Assembly: GCF_020283565.1 (NCBI RefSeq)
Contig: NC_060061.1
Span: 42,321,362-42,385,361 of the forward strand
From: Trifolium pratense
Lineage: Eukaryota; Streptophyta; Magnoliopsida; Fabales; Fabaceae
Reading direction: 5' to 3'
Length of the DNA: 64,000 nucleotides
Below the pieces are notes generated by a model that saw nothing but the letters and a program-made list of their open reading frames with translations, had not been told where the DNA came from and searched no databases. The translations under genes and the position numbers were made by a program. Shown in pieces: positions 1-11,918 of the stretch (position 1 is its first letter; each line of letters begins with the position of its first letter).

Positions 1-45
1 GCTAAGCCTCCAAATTTGGAACTACAGGAAGCATCTCAGCCGTAA
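1..45 (+). pseudogene. 3' end of a small membrane-protein paralogue, cut by the window edge
   Basis: Frame 1 reads fourteen codons ending in EASQP and a TAA stop at 43-45. This matches the C-terminus of the intact gene at 8005-8421, which also ends REASQP, and similarity continues into the 3' flank (GATTTGTAACCTGC follows both stops). It is therefore the last codons of another copy of that family, on the same strand. Nothing can be said about whether the whole gene is intact, because the rest lies before the window. The feature type is a compromise; it may be a functional gene. Function of the family is unknown. Confidence 0.75.
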
Positions 46-930
46 GATTTGTAACCTGCTGCAATTCAGACATTAAAATGTAGATCATAGCATGTGGCTT
101 AGTTTGGTAGATTTTTTGCATCTATGTTTCGTATTCTTAATTTTCTGTTTACTAGTATTATAGTATATGTGTGTAATTGTTCATCCACATAAAGTAAAGC
201 CTAGCCCCTACGAGATAAAATTGAAAATGGAATACTTATGAATAGGATTAATTTTCCTTGCTGGATAATGTTGTTTAAGTTTGAATATTTAGTTTATATA
301 TGGTAAATCAATGTAAATTTGCCTGCTTTTTAATGCTATCTGCTTATGCTTATTTCAATTTAAATTTTAGAATTTGAGTTTGATCCTATCCTAACCTATG
401 AAGCACAAACTCGACACTGACACTAACACGTCGACGTCAATACTAATTTGAGAAATTGACATAATTCAATGTAATCATATGTGTCGGTGTTGGACACAGA
501 CGCATGTCCGACACAAGGACATTCCTAATCTGATGAGTGTTTGTGCTTCATAGATCTCAACTCAACAAAAAACTACCTCATAGAGAGTGATCTAGGTCAT
601 ACCACATCTACTGCAAGCATCCCAAACAATTACTTATTTAATGGTTGTGATTTGTTGTTGCTAAAGCTAATCCTAATATTGAAAAAACACAAGTAGAATG
701 TCAGAATGTCCTTCTTTAGAACTAAATGGACTCTGATAAAGTTCTATGCCAGAATGTCTTATTTCCACAATCTACAACTATGGAACCTCCAACTTTCAAA
801 GCCACTTGCCATATTTAGGTTCTCATCAGTGTTTCATTAACATAATTTGGTCCTGCAACATACAAATTATCAATACATCCCTAAAACCGAAAATTCTCAA
901 TCACATTAGATATCAGGGACTAGATTAACC
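46..930 (+). repeat. Segmental duplication copy 1 (3' flank of membrane-protein paralogue)
   Basis: This stretch aligns in order with 8422-9520. Shared landmarks include the sequence after the stop codon, TGGTTGTGATTTGTTGTTGC near 640 and 9000, GTCCTTCTTTAGAACTAAAT near 709 and 9130, and CACATTAGATATCAGGGACT near 902 and 9498. Copies differ by indels and by private MITE insertions. No gene is seen inside it. Confidence 0.8.
396..553. mobile_element. MITE with CTATGAAGCACAAAC termini
   Basis: The ends read CTATGAAGCACAAAC and GTTTGTGCTTCATAG, an inverted repeat of about 15 bp, enclosing a GTGTCGGTGTTGGACAC-type interior. The corresponding place in duplicate copy 2 (near 8935-8945) lacks it, which supports a discrete insertion. 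I could not read a target duplication with certainty. Confidence 0.6.
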
Positions 931-2495
931 GATCCAAAAGGCCTTACGGTGTAAAGGATTTTAAATTACTTCTGTCATTTTGGAAATCTGGTAATTTAAG
1001 AGACTAGATTGTCTGGAACCTACAATATTAGGACTGAATCATTCCTTTTACCTGCTTCTCATTCACTTTTCAGATGAATTTTTATGTATTTTTTGCAACT
1101 CATGTTTTTCTTTTTTCACAATTTAGGGATTTAGTAATTGGTTTGTCATTGTTTGTCATGAGCATGAAGAATTTACATTTCGTTGGGAGGGTTACAAAAA
1201 ATGGTAGTTTTTAGTCATGTATTATTTGCAGAATTCAGCAACCCTCAAGCAATATTATGCACCGGTTTTTCTTGTATCCCTGGGATGATTTAATTTGTTT
1301 TGCTGGTCTCCTAGCATCCAATGTAAGATTTTTCTGCACTTTGTTCTGGTTTTCCTACTCTTAAGTGCACTCAAATTCGAAATTACCAAAGATTATTAAT
1401 TGTTGTTAGTTTGTTTCCCTTTATGAATAGTTTCCAGATTTGCATTTTGCATATGATAATGTTGATTTTCATGTATGTTTCCACTTGCTTTAGTTTTATT
1501 GACATACTATACACATTATTCACATACAATGTGATTCTTGGAAGTTACAACTTGCATTTTACAGAATAAATATGCTGGCTTTCTTGTTGGAAAAATCGAG
1601 ATTTTTAAGTGATTAGTAATTAGTAATTCATTTTGGAACACCTGTAGTGGGATTGTAATTCAAGTGTGCAATCTGCTCAATGTTATTTTTAATGATCACA
1701 TTCAGTTTCATTATTAAAGAAAAAACCGTGTTTGTTTTTACTAAAGTATATAGTGAATCTGTATTCTTCTATAGACTCTAGATGAAGCGGAATATATTTG
1801 ACTCATTTTCATAGATCTGTCCTTCTATTGAGATACAGTTAAATGATTGGAGCTGGACAATCTGATTAAGAATGGTTATATTGAACATCAAACAGGGTTT
1901 TGTAAAGCTTTCTCCGAAACATGCTCTGATGTTTTAAGTCGAGATACTCTTAGCTAATTTCTGCACATTGTCATCGATGCTGTTCCCACATATCTAAAAG
2001 AAAGAAAATATCTCCTGCTCCTGTTTTTAAATAACTTCTAGGATCCTTAAAAAAGTTGCTTTGTTTTTTGTATCCCTTGCTCTTTTTAATGTCATGCAAG
2101 GTTCTATTATTCCTTTTATACTCATTTATTTTTGCAGGAACTTCAATTATGGGAAGCAGAAAAAATTGATATGTGGTTTCTCTTTATGCAGGTGTTATGC
2201 AATGTCTCTCTACATTAGCTATGCTCCCAAGCTTTTGACTCATATAGTTACCACATTTGGGTTCAGTATGATGCATCAATGTAAAGATTGCACCTAGGTA
2301 AAGTCAAACTTAGATTAGACATTCATCTAAGTGTACATACTGTCTTATATATCCTTAATTTCAACTCTTCACATTGTGTTAATCTCCACAGCCTCGTGAT
2401 CAACTTTATAAAGGGAGGAGTAAACCTCCAATTTAATCCTTCAAAATTTGAAATATCAGTCTCTTTCCAACTTATTCTCTAAAGTATATGAAAAC
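931..2495. other. AT-rich intergenic stretch, no gene seen
   Basis: No open frame with recognisable protein similarity, no RNA gene and no clear terminal repeats were found. Short open frames at 2061-2482 have no motif and unremarkable composition. Confidence 0.5.
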
Positions 2496-2653
2496 AATTA
2501 GTCCGTAATGGTTTATAAGTAGTCCCTAGAGTTTTGCCATATTCATCATGTTAGTTCTTATTTTTTTATATGTTGACAAGATGCTATTGGACTACTAATG
2601 TGTCGGATTTGACAAAACTTTAGAGACTATTTATAAAACATTATAGACTAATT
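2496..2653. mobile_element. MITE-like inverted repeat
   Basis: The left part (AATTAGTCCGTAATGGTTTA, then TAAGTAGTCCCTAGAGTTTTG) is the imperfect reverse complement of the right part (CAAAACTTTAGAGACTA, then ATAAAACATTATAGACTAATT). Arms of about 45 bp enclose a short spacer, the usual form of a MITE. Superfamily unknown. Confidence 0.55.
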
Positions 2654-3017
2654 ATTATTTTTATATACTTTTAGGGACTAAATAGAAAAGATTGAGGGAC
2701 TAATTAAGAGTCTACTCTAAACCCAGCAACAACCTTGTGCAATGTGTGTGACCCAATTGTGTGCTGGAGTGCATTTATCATCAGACGGTCACTCTGCTAA
2801 CCCCCTGTGACTGAGTTGAGTATGCAGATCATATATGCAGTTATTTATTCATTTTGATGAATCTGGAAGTTTGCATAATTTCTGTTGTTTCATTTTGGTT
2901 TTTAGTAAATTTTCATGGCAAATTCTTTTGGCTCTAAACCTTTTTTTAATCAACTTATGGTTCAAGTCTTGGCAAATACGATGGTGATGAGGCTGCAATG
3001 GGAATTCAGCTGGGTTT

Positions 3018-3350
3018 GTTCTTCTGTCAAGCAAATGTAATATGTGCATCATTTTTGTAAACCTGCATCTTAGTTTATAATTTCTATAAAGAATTTTAGT
3101 TTCAACGGTTTATAACCAATATCTTATTTCTTTAGAATAAATGATGTGATTTATGGTATAATTGTATACAATGTTATACATACTGGTTTATTAGGCTGTT
3201 TTTTAGAATAAAAATTAGTTACTTGGGTTGAGGGGTTCTTTGTTTGTGGTTGATTGGTTGAGTTAGGAGGAGACTCGAATGCCCTGCAGTCGAGGACACA
3301 AACAATCATGCAATGAAGAGATCTTAGCCATTGAATGAATTTGATAGATG
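3018..3350 (+). repeat. Dispersed repeat, related to 47858-48642
   Basis: Positions 3018-3200 (GTCAAGCAAATGTAATATG... through ACTGGTTTATTA) match 47858-48055 in order. Positions 3225-3350 (GGTTGATTGGTTGAG, GAGACTCGAATG, AAGAGATCTTAGCC) are a decayed version of the repeat at 48200-48350 and 26850-26970. Two repeat modules are thus adjacent at both places, so a larger composite unit is likely. Confidence 0.6.
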
Positions 3351-4235
3351 TTGTTTTAATTTGGCTGAATTGATTTTAAAATGTTGAGAATATAATTTGC
3401 TATAGGATTACTTTCTTAGTTAGTATATGAGATGGTGGATTTACCTCTTCCTTTAAAATTCTAGGCAATTCTAAGTCAGGGTTTTAGACATGATGGAAAT
3501 TGATGTAGGGAAAAGATGAATGAATGAGGTGTTTGAGCTTCCAAAGGTTTCACATAACCAAAGGTTGAATAGAAAGAATGGCAGATTTCTTGATTACATA
3601 ACCAAATATATCAAATTTTATTTTAAGTCCGTCTGAAAATTTCCTTCGAACTTTATTTCTCTTATGAATTACATAACCAAATATATCAAGATTATTTCTC
3701 TTATGAATTGCATCTTCATATCTTCAATCCCATAGTTCCTAATAACCTATTTATAAACCTATTATTAATTTTTGGATTAAATATATTTTTTGTCCCTCTA
3801 AATATATTAAATTTTATTTTAAGTCCCTTTAAAAATTTCCTTCAAATTTTAGTCCTCTAAATTTTTAGTTTTCAATTTCAGCTTTTACTTTTTTTCAAAA
3901 GTTTGTGTATCGTGTTCTAAATGATTTTTTTAAAAAAAAACATGTAATTATTAAGACCTTAAAAATACTATTTGTTCAATAATTTAACTATTTAATTTTT
4001 AATTTTTGTTAATTTATCTATAATTTCAAATTAAAGAATAAATTGTTAAACTAAATATTAAATAGATAAATGATTAAACTAATGATATTTTAAAATCTTA
4101 ATAATGACATGCTTTAAAAAAATGATTTAGAACATGATGTGTGAATTTTTGAAAAAATTCAAAGACTATATTTTAAAGCTAAAAATTTAATGAATCAAAA
4201 TTCAAACTATTTTTTTAAAAGATTTGAAATTATGG
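3351..4235. repeat. Inverted-repeat-rich non-coding DNA
   Basis: The interior 3890-3975 (GTGTATCGTGTTCTAAATGA... ATTATTAAGACCTTAAAAATA) is the imperfect reverse complement of 4085-4165. The left side carries the plant repeat motif ATTAAATATATTTTTTGTCCC. It looks like a non-autonomous foldback element, roughly 3778-4215. No gene is seen. Confidence 0.45.
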
Positions 4236-4562
4236 CATGCGAGTAAAGATGTCGTGTACGATGTTGAAACACCAGGATAACACGATGTTGAGTGGAATGT
4301 TACGACAACGTACCAACACATAACATAACAGACAAGTTAACAATAAATAGCAGAAAGTAAACAACATAGGTCATTTGTTAACTCAGTTCGGTGCAACTCA
4401 CCTATTATGGGGCCTACCAAGCCAAGAGAAAATTCACTATAGTAATGTTAGTTCAAAGCCCACGGCAAACACTTCAGTTTACGACTTCTCGTCTAACCAC
4501 TACCCGTGCTAATTTCTACATAGGAACTTCTAGATATGAGATCTCATCTCACTCCCCTCAAT

Positions 4563-5112
4563 TAGGGATGGCAATGGCTGCCAACGGGTGCGAGTTTGAT
4601 ACTACCCAAACCCACACCCGACACCACCCGAACCCAAACCCAAAGGTTGTTCGGGTGGGAAAATAAAACCCACACCCACACCCACACTCGTTGGATTCGG
4701 GTTTTTCCACCCAAACCCGAAACCCGCAACAAGAACTCGCATAATTAATTATCTGCTCAAACCCGACCCAAATTATATTTGATAAAATGCAAAATGTAGC
4801 ATAGTTTGCAAATGACAATACAATAATAACATAGTTTGGTAAACATGGTATTTAACATAGACTTTCAAGAAATTAAATTACAATTACAATTAAATTAAAT
4901 AACATAGTTAGGTAATTAGGTAATTTAATATATATTCGGGTGGGTGATCGGGTTTCGGGTGTGGGTTTGATATTACCCAAACCCATGTCCATATATTCAG
5001 ATGTCACCCGAACCCAAATTCAAACCCAAACCCAGTTAACTTGGATTTCGCCCGTTGACTTGGGTTTGGGTTCGAGTAGGTCTAACGGGTTTGGGTTTTC
5101 CTGCCATCTCTA
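4563..5112. mobile_element. hAT-type non-autonomous element, copy 1
   Basis: It begins TAGGGATGGCA and ends TGCCATCTCTA, the terminal motif typical of plant hAT elements. Flanks are CCCTCAAT on the left and ACCTCAAT on the right, an 8-bp target duplication with one mismatch. Subterminal regions are full of GGGTTTGGGT/ACCCAAACCC motifs in both orientations. There is no coding potential; the open frames across it are low-complexity. Length is 550 bp, close to the second copy at 55485-57187 without its insert. Confidence 0.82.
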
Positions 5113-5689
5113 ACCTCAATCACACATATCCCGTGATTACAACGATTACAATTAGCAATGAGACACACACCAATAAACAACCTAACTCCGTACTTAAAAG
5201 CTTAAGAGTAGATCACAATTACAACTCAACTAAACAAATCATCTCTGTGCTTTGATATTCGATGCAGCACCAGAGAGGTATACAAAATAAAGCACAAGGC
5301 TTACAAAGACACGAAACCCTAAAAGACTATTTCTTTGATATTGATTTCGGTGAATAAAATAGGTTTAGCGTCTTCCTTTATATAGCCCGAGCAGCATGGG
5401 CTTGATGAACAATCAAGTTTCACAATGCTTCAGCTCCAAGAAATCTTATATATAGAGGCAAAATATATTTTCCACAAATATATTTTTAGTAACAATCTTC
5501 TTGAAGCACAAAGATTTATTTAAAATAAAACTTTTATATTTTCTTCATCAATCTTCAGTGAAGATATTGTAAAACTAAATATTCACTATCCATAAATATA
5601 TTTTCAGTAACAATCCTTGAAGTACAAAGATTTATTTAAAATAAATCTTTTATATTTTCTGCGGCAATCTTTAGTGAACATATTTTAAA

Positions 5690-7137
5690 GGGTAAATGAT
5701 GTTTTACCCCCCTGCAAAATAGGCGAAATTTGCGTTACCCCCCTGTAAAATTTTTTTTTTGGATTACCCCCTCGCAATGTGAAGATTCCGTCAATTACCC
5801 CCCTCGGTGCCACTTGAATTTGGAATCTTCATTTTTGCTGATGTGGCAAACCTAGGTGGCACATGACTGGACAAAAGTGATTAAATGTCATGCTTACGTG
5901 GCCTTTAATTATTTTTATACGTAAAAAAAAAAAATTCTATTTTCTTTTGCTTTTTTTTTTTCCTTCATCCCTACCACCATGACTTTACAATAACATCATC
6001 AATAAAATCCAGAAAAACAAAATCAACAAGAGCAACCCATTACCATCAATAAAAGGAAAAGAACAACCGCAACAACTTGAAGGTGATGAATTTACAAACA
6101 AAATTCTAGCTGGAAAATTGCTGCTGTTGTCGTAGCTCGACGGCGGTGCGCGCGGCGGAGAATATCGTGATGAAGCAACCAATTGACAGAACCTTGAATA
6201 TGTTTTTGTGATTGTGATTATCTAGATCTGAAACTTTTCTTGTTATTACTTTTTTTAGATATAAAATTTTAGGAACAAAAAATTAATGAACACATTGATG
6301 TGGTGATTTTCATATCTGATCCTTTCATTATTGTTGTGGTTTTCTATATTTGAACTTTTTGAAGAACAAAATGAATGATTCTTTTGGTTGATTACTTGTT
6401 GTGGTTTCACGTTTTTCTATAATGAGAGAGGCAGAGGCGAGAGATTGAAGAAGGATTCTATGAGTTTTCCGGCGAACGTCTCGCCGGAGAAGATGACCGG
6501 AGACGGCGGAGGTGGTGGCGGAGAGGCACTCTAACTTGTTATTCTCTTCACTAAAGTCACAAAGGTGGTTATCTCGTGTAAAACGGAGATCTGTAGAGGA
6601 AGAAAAACATCTTTGAATTGGAAGAAGCTCGCCGGTATTTGGAAATTCACAGTGGCCTTCATGCCAAAGTTTCTAAAATCCATCATTGATTCTACTGATT
6701 TTTCCTTTTAATTTGTTGTTGATTCTAGTGGGCAAAATCCAACCTTTGAAGTTGTTGCGGTTGTTCTTTTCCTTTTATTGATGGTAATGAGTTGCTCTTG
6801 TTGATTTTGTTTTTCTGGATTTTATTGATGATGTTATTATAAAGTCATGGTGGTAGGGATGAAGGAAAAAAAAAAAGCAAAAGAAAATAGAATTTTTTTT
6901 TTTAAGTATAAAAATAATTAAAGGTCACATAAGCATGTCATTTAATCACTTTTGTCCAGTCATGTGCCACCTAGGTTTGCCACATCAGCAAAAATGAAGA
7001 TTCCAAATCCAAGTGGCACCGAGGGGGGTAATTGACGGAATCTTCACATTGCGAGGGGGTAATCCAAAAAAATTTTTTTACAGGGGGGGTAACGCAAATT
7101 TCGCCTATTTTGCAGGGGGGTAAAACACCATTTACCC
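5690..7137. mobile_element. Foldback Mutator-like element with 9-bp target duplication
   Basis: The element starts GGGTAAATGATGTTTTACCC and ends GGGTAAAACACCATTTACCC. It is flanked by perfect 9-bp direct repeats TATTTTAAA (5681-5689 and 7138-7146), the size expected of the Mutator superfamily. Its two arms, about 5690-6083 and 6745-7137, are near-perfect reverse complements over roughly 390 bp, so a transcript would fold into a long hairpin. The spacer holds a GC-rich piece (near 6140 and 6465-6530) unlike the surrounding AT-rich DNA. No transposase is encoded; open frames are arm translations. The ends resemble those of 55638-56801. Confidence 0.88.
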
Positions 7138-7146
7138 TATTTTAAA

Positions 7147-7860
7147 ACTATTTTTTATTTTTTTGGGATTAAAACTAAATCTTTTATTCGTTAATATTTT
7201 ATAACAATCTTAAGGAACAAGTGATCATGTAAACCGCCTTCTAAAGATTCAAGAAATACATGCATCTTGGGCTCTTGACACACAAGTTTGTGTGAATTAA
7301 TTCTTCAACCAAATCTTTTAGAGATCTCACGCGAAAATAAATCTTCCAAGAACGCGAAAACAGAGCACGCTGATGTCGTACTCACATGTTAGGACATCTG
7401 GTCCAATATCTTCCTAGAACATTGTTTTAACAAAATAAACCCAACATACAAAAACTCCCAACAAGATTAAAAATAAAATTTGATATATTTACTAATACAA
7501 AAAACAAATTTAATCCTTAATTTTTTAAAAGAGAATGTTAAACAGTATCCCAGAATACTAATTAAACATATAAATAAGAAATGTTATCTTAAAACTTGTG
7601 CATTTAATACACCGAAAATGTAAAAAATTATTTTTTTATTTATATTTTTGACATACTTAACAAGTACCGGGACCCTATTTAAACTTTTTTTAAAACAAAA
7701 GACTAAAGAGCCAAATCTATATCTGACTGAAGCTAGACATCACTTTCATACATCACTTTCATCGATGACCAAAAAAAAAAAACATCACTTTCATAGGCCC
7801 TACACATGATTACTTTCATCCCTAGACACTCAACATCCAAAGGACCACGGTCCACAGGCA
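7147..7860. other. Non-coding upstream region of the membrane-protein gene
   Basis: AT-rich DNA with LTR-like remnants to about 7450. No gene is seen. The last part should contain the promoter of the gene at 8005. Confidence 0.4.
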
Positions 7861-7861
7861 C

Positions 7862-7871
7862 TATATATACT
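7862..7871 (+). promoter_or_regulatory. Putative TATA box for the gene at 8005
   Basis: CTATATATAC lies about 140 bp before the ATG, leaving a 5' leader of about 110 nt if transcription starts 25-35 bp downstream. This is a motif match only. Confidence 0.5.
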
Positions 7872-8004
7872 TGATGACTTGATTGATCCCTAGCCAACAC
7901 AAGTTTGAAGTTCCTTTTCCTTCTTTTCAAGTTCCTTCTCTTCTCTTCTATTTTCTTCTTCAATCCAATCAACGTATACTATTCACAACCCACACAAACA
8001 CAAA

Positions 8005-8421
8005 ATGACTGTCCAAAAAGCGTATACTATTCTGATGAGCTTAGAGTTAGCTTCAATTGGAATTATGTATCAAGCTCCAAACACTAACAATCCATTCCAA
8101 CAATCATCCCCAACTATGTTGCTGTTTTTGGCAGCTCTATTTTGTCATGCAGTTACAACCATGGCTGACATGAACTTGCCATCTACTATGATCATATTCC
8201 ACTTTTCCGGCATTGTTGGATGCGAGACACTTCTTTGGATTCTACTCCCTATATTCTGGAAGTGGTTTATCATCAACCTATTCCTTTTATTTATTACTTC
8301 GTTCTGTTTCTTCAACTTCATAGATTATATCACTAACACTAAGCTCTTCCTTGCTACACAATCAAGTATTCCTATATCTCACCCTCCAAATCCGGAACCA
8401 CGGGAAGCATCTCAGCCATAA
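8005..8421 (+). CDS. Small multi-pass membrane protein (unknown function), intact
   Basis: This 138-codon intronless frame starts at the ATG in AAAATGAC, the same context and N-terminus (KAYTILM.LEL) as its two relatives at 15944 and 22025, so I prefer it over frames opening upstream. Hydrophobic segments at about residues 37-54, 61-81 and 87-106 predict three membrane passes, and the amphipathic N-terminal part (7-21) may be a fourth. Conserved across copies are FCHAV.TMAD (46-55), FH.SG (65-69) and the ETLLWILLP segment (74-82). The hydrophilic tail ends EASQP. No catalytic motif is visible. I do not recognise a function; the family seems to me to be one seen in legumes as 'transmembrane protein, putative'. 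Flanking DNA is duplicated with the gene. Confidence 0.8.
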   Translation: MTVQKAYTILMSLELASIGIMYQAPNTNNPFQQSSPTMLLFLAALFCHAVTTMADMNLPSTMIIFHFSGIVGCETLLWILLPIFWKWFIINLFLLFITSFCFFNFIDYITNTKLFLATQSSIPISHPPNPEPREASQP

Positions 8422-9520
8422 GATTTGTAACCTGCAATGCATAGGAAGCCATGTGATTTTGTTGTTTTTGTAGAATTTTTGCATTAGTGCTATTGCAGGC
8501 CAACTTTAGGGGATAAAATTAAAATAGGAAGACAGGGTATTTTACTTGTTCATGTCAGCTCAGTCAGCTAAATTTTAATTATTTTGCTTAAACATGTATT
8601 GCTATTTGATCTGTTTTCATTTCCTTATTAATTCAGCAGAATACTGTGTATGTTTCAATAGTTTATTGATATATGGAAAAGAAAAGTGTCTTCTATTTAA
8701 TGCTGCTTACTTATGTTTATTTTTAGAATGACAAATGCTAAATAGTGCCTCCGGGGCACTCTTTAAGCTCATAAATAGTAAACTTTTTATAGAATTTTTA
8801 TCGAAATGCGTAAAGTCAACGCATTGGAAATTGTATTGTTTAACTTTTTGAATAAAAAATTTCTTTAAATAGAATGCTTAAAGAGTGCCCCGGGGGCACT
8901 CGTTAGCGAGACCCTTTTAGAATTTGAGTGTGAGCCTAACTCTATGACATATCACATCCACTGCAAGTCTGCAAAAATCTAAAAAATTACCTATTTAAAT
9001 GGTTGTGATTTGTTGTTGCTAAATCTAATAATCTCAATAGGGTAAAAACACAATTAGAATCAAATCTTATCTTGGAAATTTATTGGGAAGAGGATCTAGT
9101 TGATCACATATGATATATATAGCAGAAATGTCCTTCTTTAGAACTAAATCGACTATGCTAATAGCTTAAAGTTCAACGCCACAGATAAAAAATCTAGTAA
9201 TGACTAAGAACACTATGCCTACGTTTAATCCTTTGGATCAACCCTGTGAAATTATGAACTGGTCCATATTTACCCCCTTTCCTATGCAACAACACAATTT
9301 GCAACTATGGAACTTTCATGTTTCAAAGTCACTGCCCTAAATTAGGTTGTCATTAGTGTTCAATTAAACTGTTTACTAAACATGTGTTGATTAGCCATCA
9401 TTCATTTGGTGGACTAGATTAATATGTGATGATTGAATTAGAGTACAACGCCGAAGCGAAACAGATAACCCGTCCCACACCTAAAAAAAATCTTGATCAC
9501 ATTAGATATCAGGGACTATG
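8422..9520 (+). repeat. Segmental duplication copy 2
   Basis: Matches 46-930 in order (see landmarks there) but carries a private MITE at 8729-8914 and lacks the one at 396-553. The match breaks at about 9520, where LINE-derived sequence begins. Confidence 0.78.
8729..8914. mobile_element. MITE with 8-bp target duplication
   Basis: Flanked by TTTTAGAA on both sides (8721-8728 and 8915-8922). The arms contain GGGGCACTCTTTAAGC and its reverse complement GCTTAAAGAGTGCCCC. Duplicate copy 1 has a single AATTTTAGAATTTGAG at the equivalent place (near 365-378), which serves as an empty site. An 8-bp duplication suggests hAT. A related copy lies at about 27385-27566. Confidence 0.8.
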
Positions 9521-9546
9521 AGAAGGCAAGTGAAACCACCAAGCAT

Positions 9547-9894
9547 TCAAATGAAGAGACAGTTCCAAGTTTGCAAGCTTGTCAGAGCGCAATGGTTTCC
9601 TTTCCTATAAATGTGTGTGACTAGAAAAGACATAGGAAATAAGATAAAACAATTATCCCATCTATTTCTTAAAGTCCAAGGCACCACTTTAGAAGACTTG
9701 GAGGCTAGAACCACCAGCTTAGAATATGTTTCAATCCATAAATTAAGCCAACCTTTACTATCAGCAATTTCAATTGCAGCCATTGCTCCAATAAGTTCTG
9801 CTTGCAGAGAGATAGAAATCCCTAAGTTATAAGCATATGCACCCAAAATCTGAGCCTCATTATTTGATCCTTTTATACCGTTTGCATTCGACAC
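9547..9894 (-). pseudogene. L1 LINE RNase H-like C-terminal fragment
   Basis: The minus-strand frame shows the plant LINE-type RNase H pattern: ISLQAELIGAMAAIEIA (active-site Glu region), LWIETYSKLVV (where the usual Asp of the D-S motif is replaced by Thr), VPWTLRNRW and VTHIYRKGNHCA. The final catalytic Asp of the usual GN..AD motif is missing and the frame then degenerates. Only about 110 residues remain of an element normally over 1,000 residues, so it is a dead fragment inserted in or next to duplicated block 2. The neighbouring stretch to about 10100 ends in an A-run near 10087, compatible with a second retroelement tail. Confidence 0.72.
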
Positions 9895-11278
9895 TTTTGT
9901 AGCACCAGAGGCTGTAGATCTTTTGAAAATAGTTCAAAAGGTCATGCATAGTAATGTTGTGTCGCTTAGATCTATGAATGTAGTTGTTCAAAGATTAGGT
10001 TTAGCGGCGCAGCTTGTTTTCCGTCTAGCTTTTATTTATGTGTAATTATTTTATATATATAAAAAGTACACTGATATGATTGGTAAAAAAAAAAAACTGT
10101 AGGAGAATAGCAGTTGAAGTAATTGAGAATAGCAGCCTGGATCACCAATTTGCAAAGAGGAGACCAATTTCAATAACAAATTTGAAAAACATGAGAAAAT
10201 TACAGTGAATGTTGATGATTGAACCTGTTGTTTCCAAAGTTCAAAATCGTTAAAAATAATGATTGAAAAACAAGAGATTACTGGATTGAGTCGCGGGTCG
10301 ATACGCTTTCTTCAAGACGTTTCGCGACACTGCTTAAAATTGTGCAAGGCAGACGATCAATCACGAAGTCCAGTCCCCAGGATAAAATAGCCCAGTTCTA
10401 CCTAAAGGCGTCTTGCACACATGTGCGGGGTGTGCGACGGCATCGGGCCTCAAAATTTTGAGGGTCTCAACTCAAAATTTTGAGGTCTTATAATATTACT
10501 TATGTATTATTTATATCTATAAAATATTAGATGTATGTTAATAGATTAATTTTTAGGCCCTAAAATAATAGTTATATATTGTTAATTTCATAAAATATCA
10601 TTGGAGTATCAATAAATTAGTTATCTATACTCGTAAATATAATTCTAGTCCATTTTAATCTTTGCATAAAATTTAATCTTAGATTAGGATTTTTTTTTTT
10701 GACGTTATATACAAAGATAATTATTTTTTATTTCTTGTTCATTTAATTTAATGCAATTGATTTAATATTGATAATTTATATGTTTACAAGAATGATTTTT
10801 TTTATATATATTATATGCAATTTAAATCGACAATTTTCTTTTATTAAAAAAAAATAATACTTTTTTATTAAGGACCACTTTTATATTTTGCACAGAGTCT
10901 CCTAAAACTCAGAGACGCCCCTTCTACCGATACCGATAAATACTGCATTGTAGATATCGGGCAAGAATTACACCTCAAATATGGTACTAAAATCAGTGCT
11001 CTATGGTTATAAGTTCATTCTAATATGGTGCTATGACCACCCTGGTATGGTGCCGAAACCACTCTCTTATGATACTTGAACCATTCTTAAATCAAAGGGA
11101 TTATGATACTATGATTAGAAGGAAAGAATGAATTGAGTTCGGCGACTAAGGTTATATTTGAGTTGCGAGCAAAACGGTTGTTGCCGGAGAGTGGAGTGGT
11201 TGGCGGCGAGCAAAGTGGTTGTTTTCGTCGAAGCACGTGGAAGAAGAAAGGGTGATAATTTTTTAGGGTTTTATAGAC
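9895..11278. other. Non-coding, repeat-like DNA
   Basis: No gene is recognised. Around 10443-10490 the motif CTCAAAATTTTGAGG occurs twice and is itself nearly palindromic, as in many plant MITE ends. The rest is AT-rich. Confidence 0.4.
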
Positions 11279-11580
11279 AAGTTAACCGAGGACTAAATGG
11301 ACGATGAAAAATAGATTAGAGACATTTTAGTTGTTTTTAATAGTTTAAGGACTAAGTTGGTGAGAGAGTGATAGTTTAGGGACTAAATTGACGGATAAAA
11401 AATAGATTAAGGACCTTTTAGTTGTTTTTAATAGTTTGGGGACTAAGTTGGTGAGAGATTGATAGTTTAGGGACTAAATTGATGGATGAAAAATAGATTA
11501 GGGACCTTTTAGTTATTTTTAATAGTTTATGGACTAAGTTGGTGAGAGAGTGATAGTTTAGAGACTAAATTGACTAATTA
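11279..11580 (+). repeat. Tandem repeat, 91-bp unit, about 3.3 copies
   Basis: Units begin GATAGTTTAGGGACTAAATT at 11370, 11461 and 11552, exactly 91 bp apart, with a diverged first unit from about 11279. Each also contains AATAGATTAGGGACC- and AATAGTTTGGGGACTAAG-like segments. Confidence 0.85.
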
Positions 11581-11918
11581 CTCTAGAAGAAACTAACGAT
11601 ATTTTAATCACTCTCAAAATAATGGTGATACTAAAAATAATATAGTATCACTCAACACGCGGAATAAACCTTATTCTTCTCTAAATAATTAGTAACAAAA
11701 ACTAATCTAAATCTTCCCAATTTACATAATCAAATAAAGATTGCAAAATGTCTGATTCATTCATTCTAAATTTTTAATATGGCACATGACCAAATAGACA
11801 ATATGGACAGAATGAACCAAAACGTGATTTGAACATTCAGCAATATAAGAACTCAATGAACAAGGAAAAGCTTGTCTAAACCAAACTAAGCATATATATA
11901 TCTCCAACTAGGCTTTGG

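Larger units (their letters stand above)
4236..7450. other. Possible LTR-like host sequence carrying two nested elements
   Basis: Between the nested insertions the sequence has features common in plant LTR/leader sequences, such as TTGTTAACTCAGTTCGGTGC near 4375 (compare TTTGTTTACCCAGTTCGGTC in the LTRs at 18.8 and 20.9 kb). It then continues across the nested elements to about 7450. A solo LTR is possible, but I could not fix its ends or a target duplication. Confidence 0.3.

Noticed and set aside
4391..5255. Open frames rich in VWVWV / NPNPN
   Set aside because: They are low-complexity translations of GGGTTTGGGT repeats inside the hAT element.
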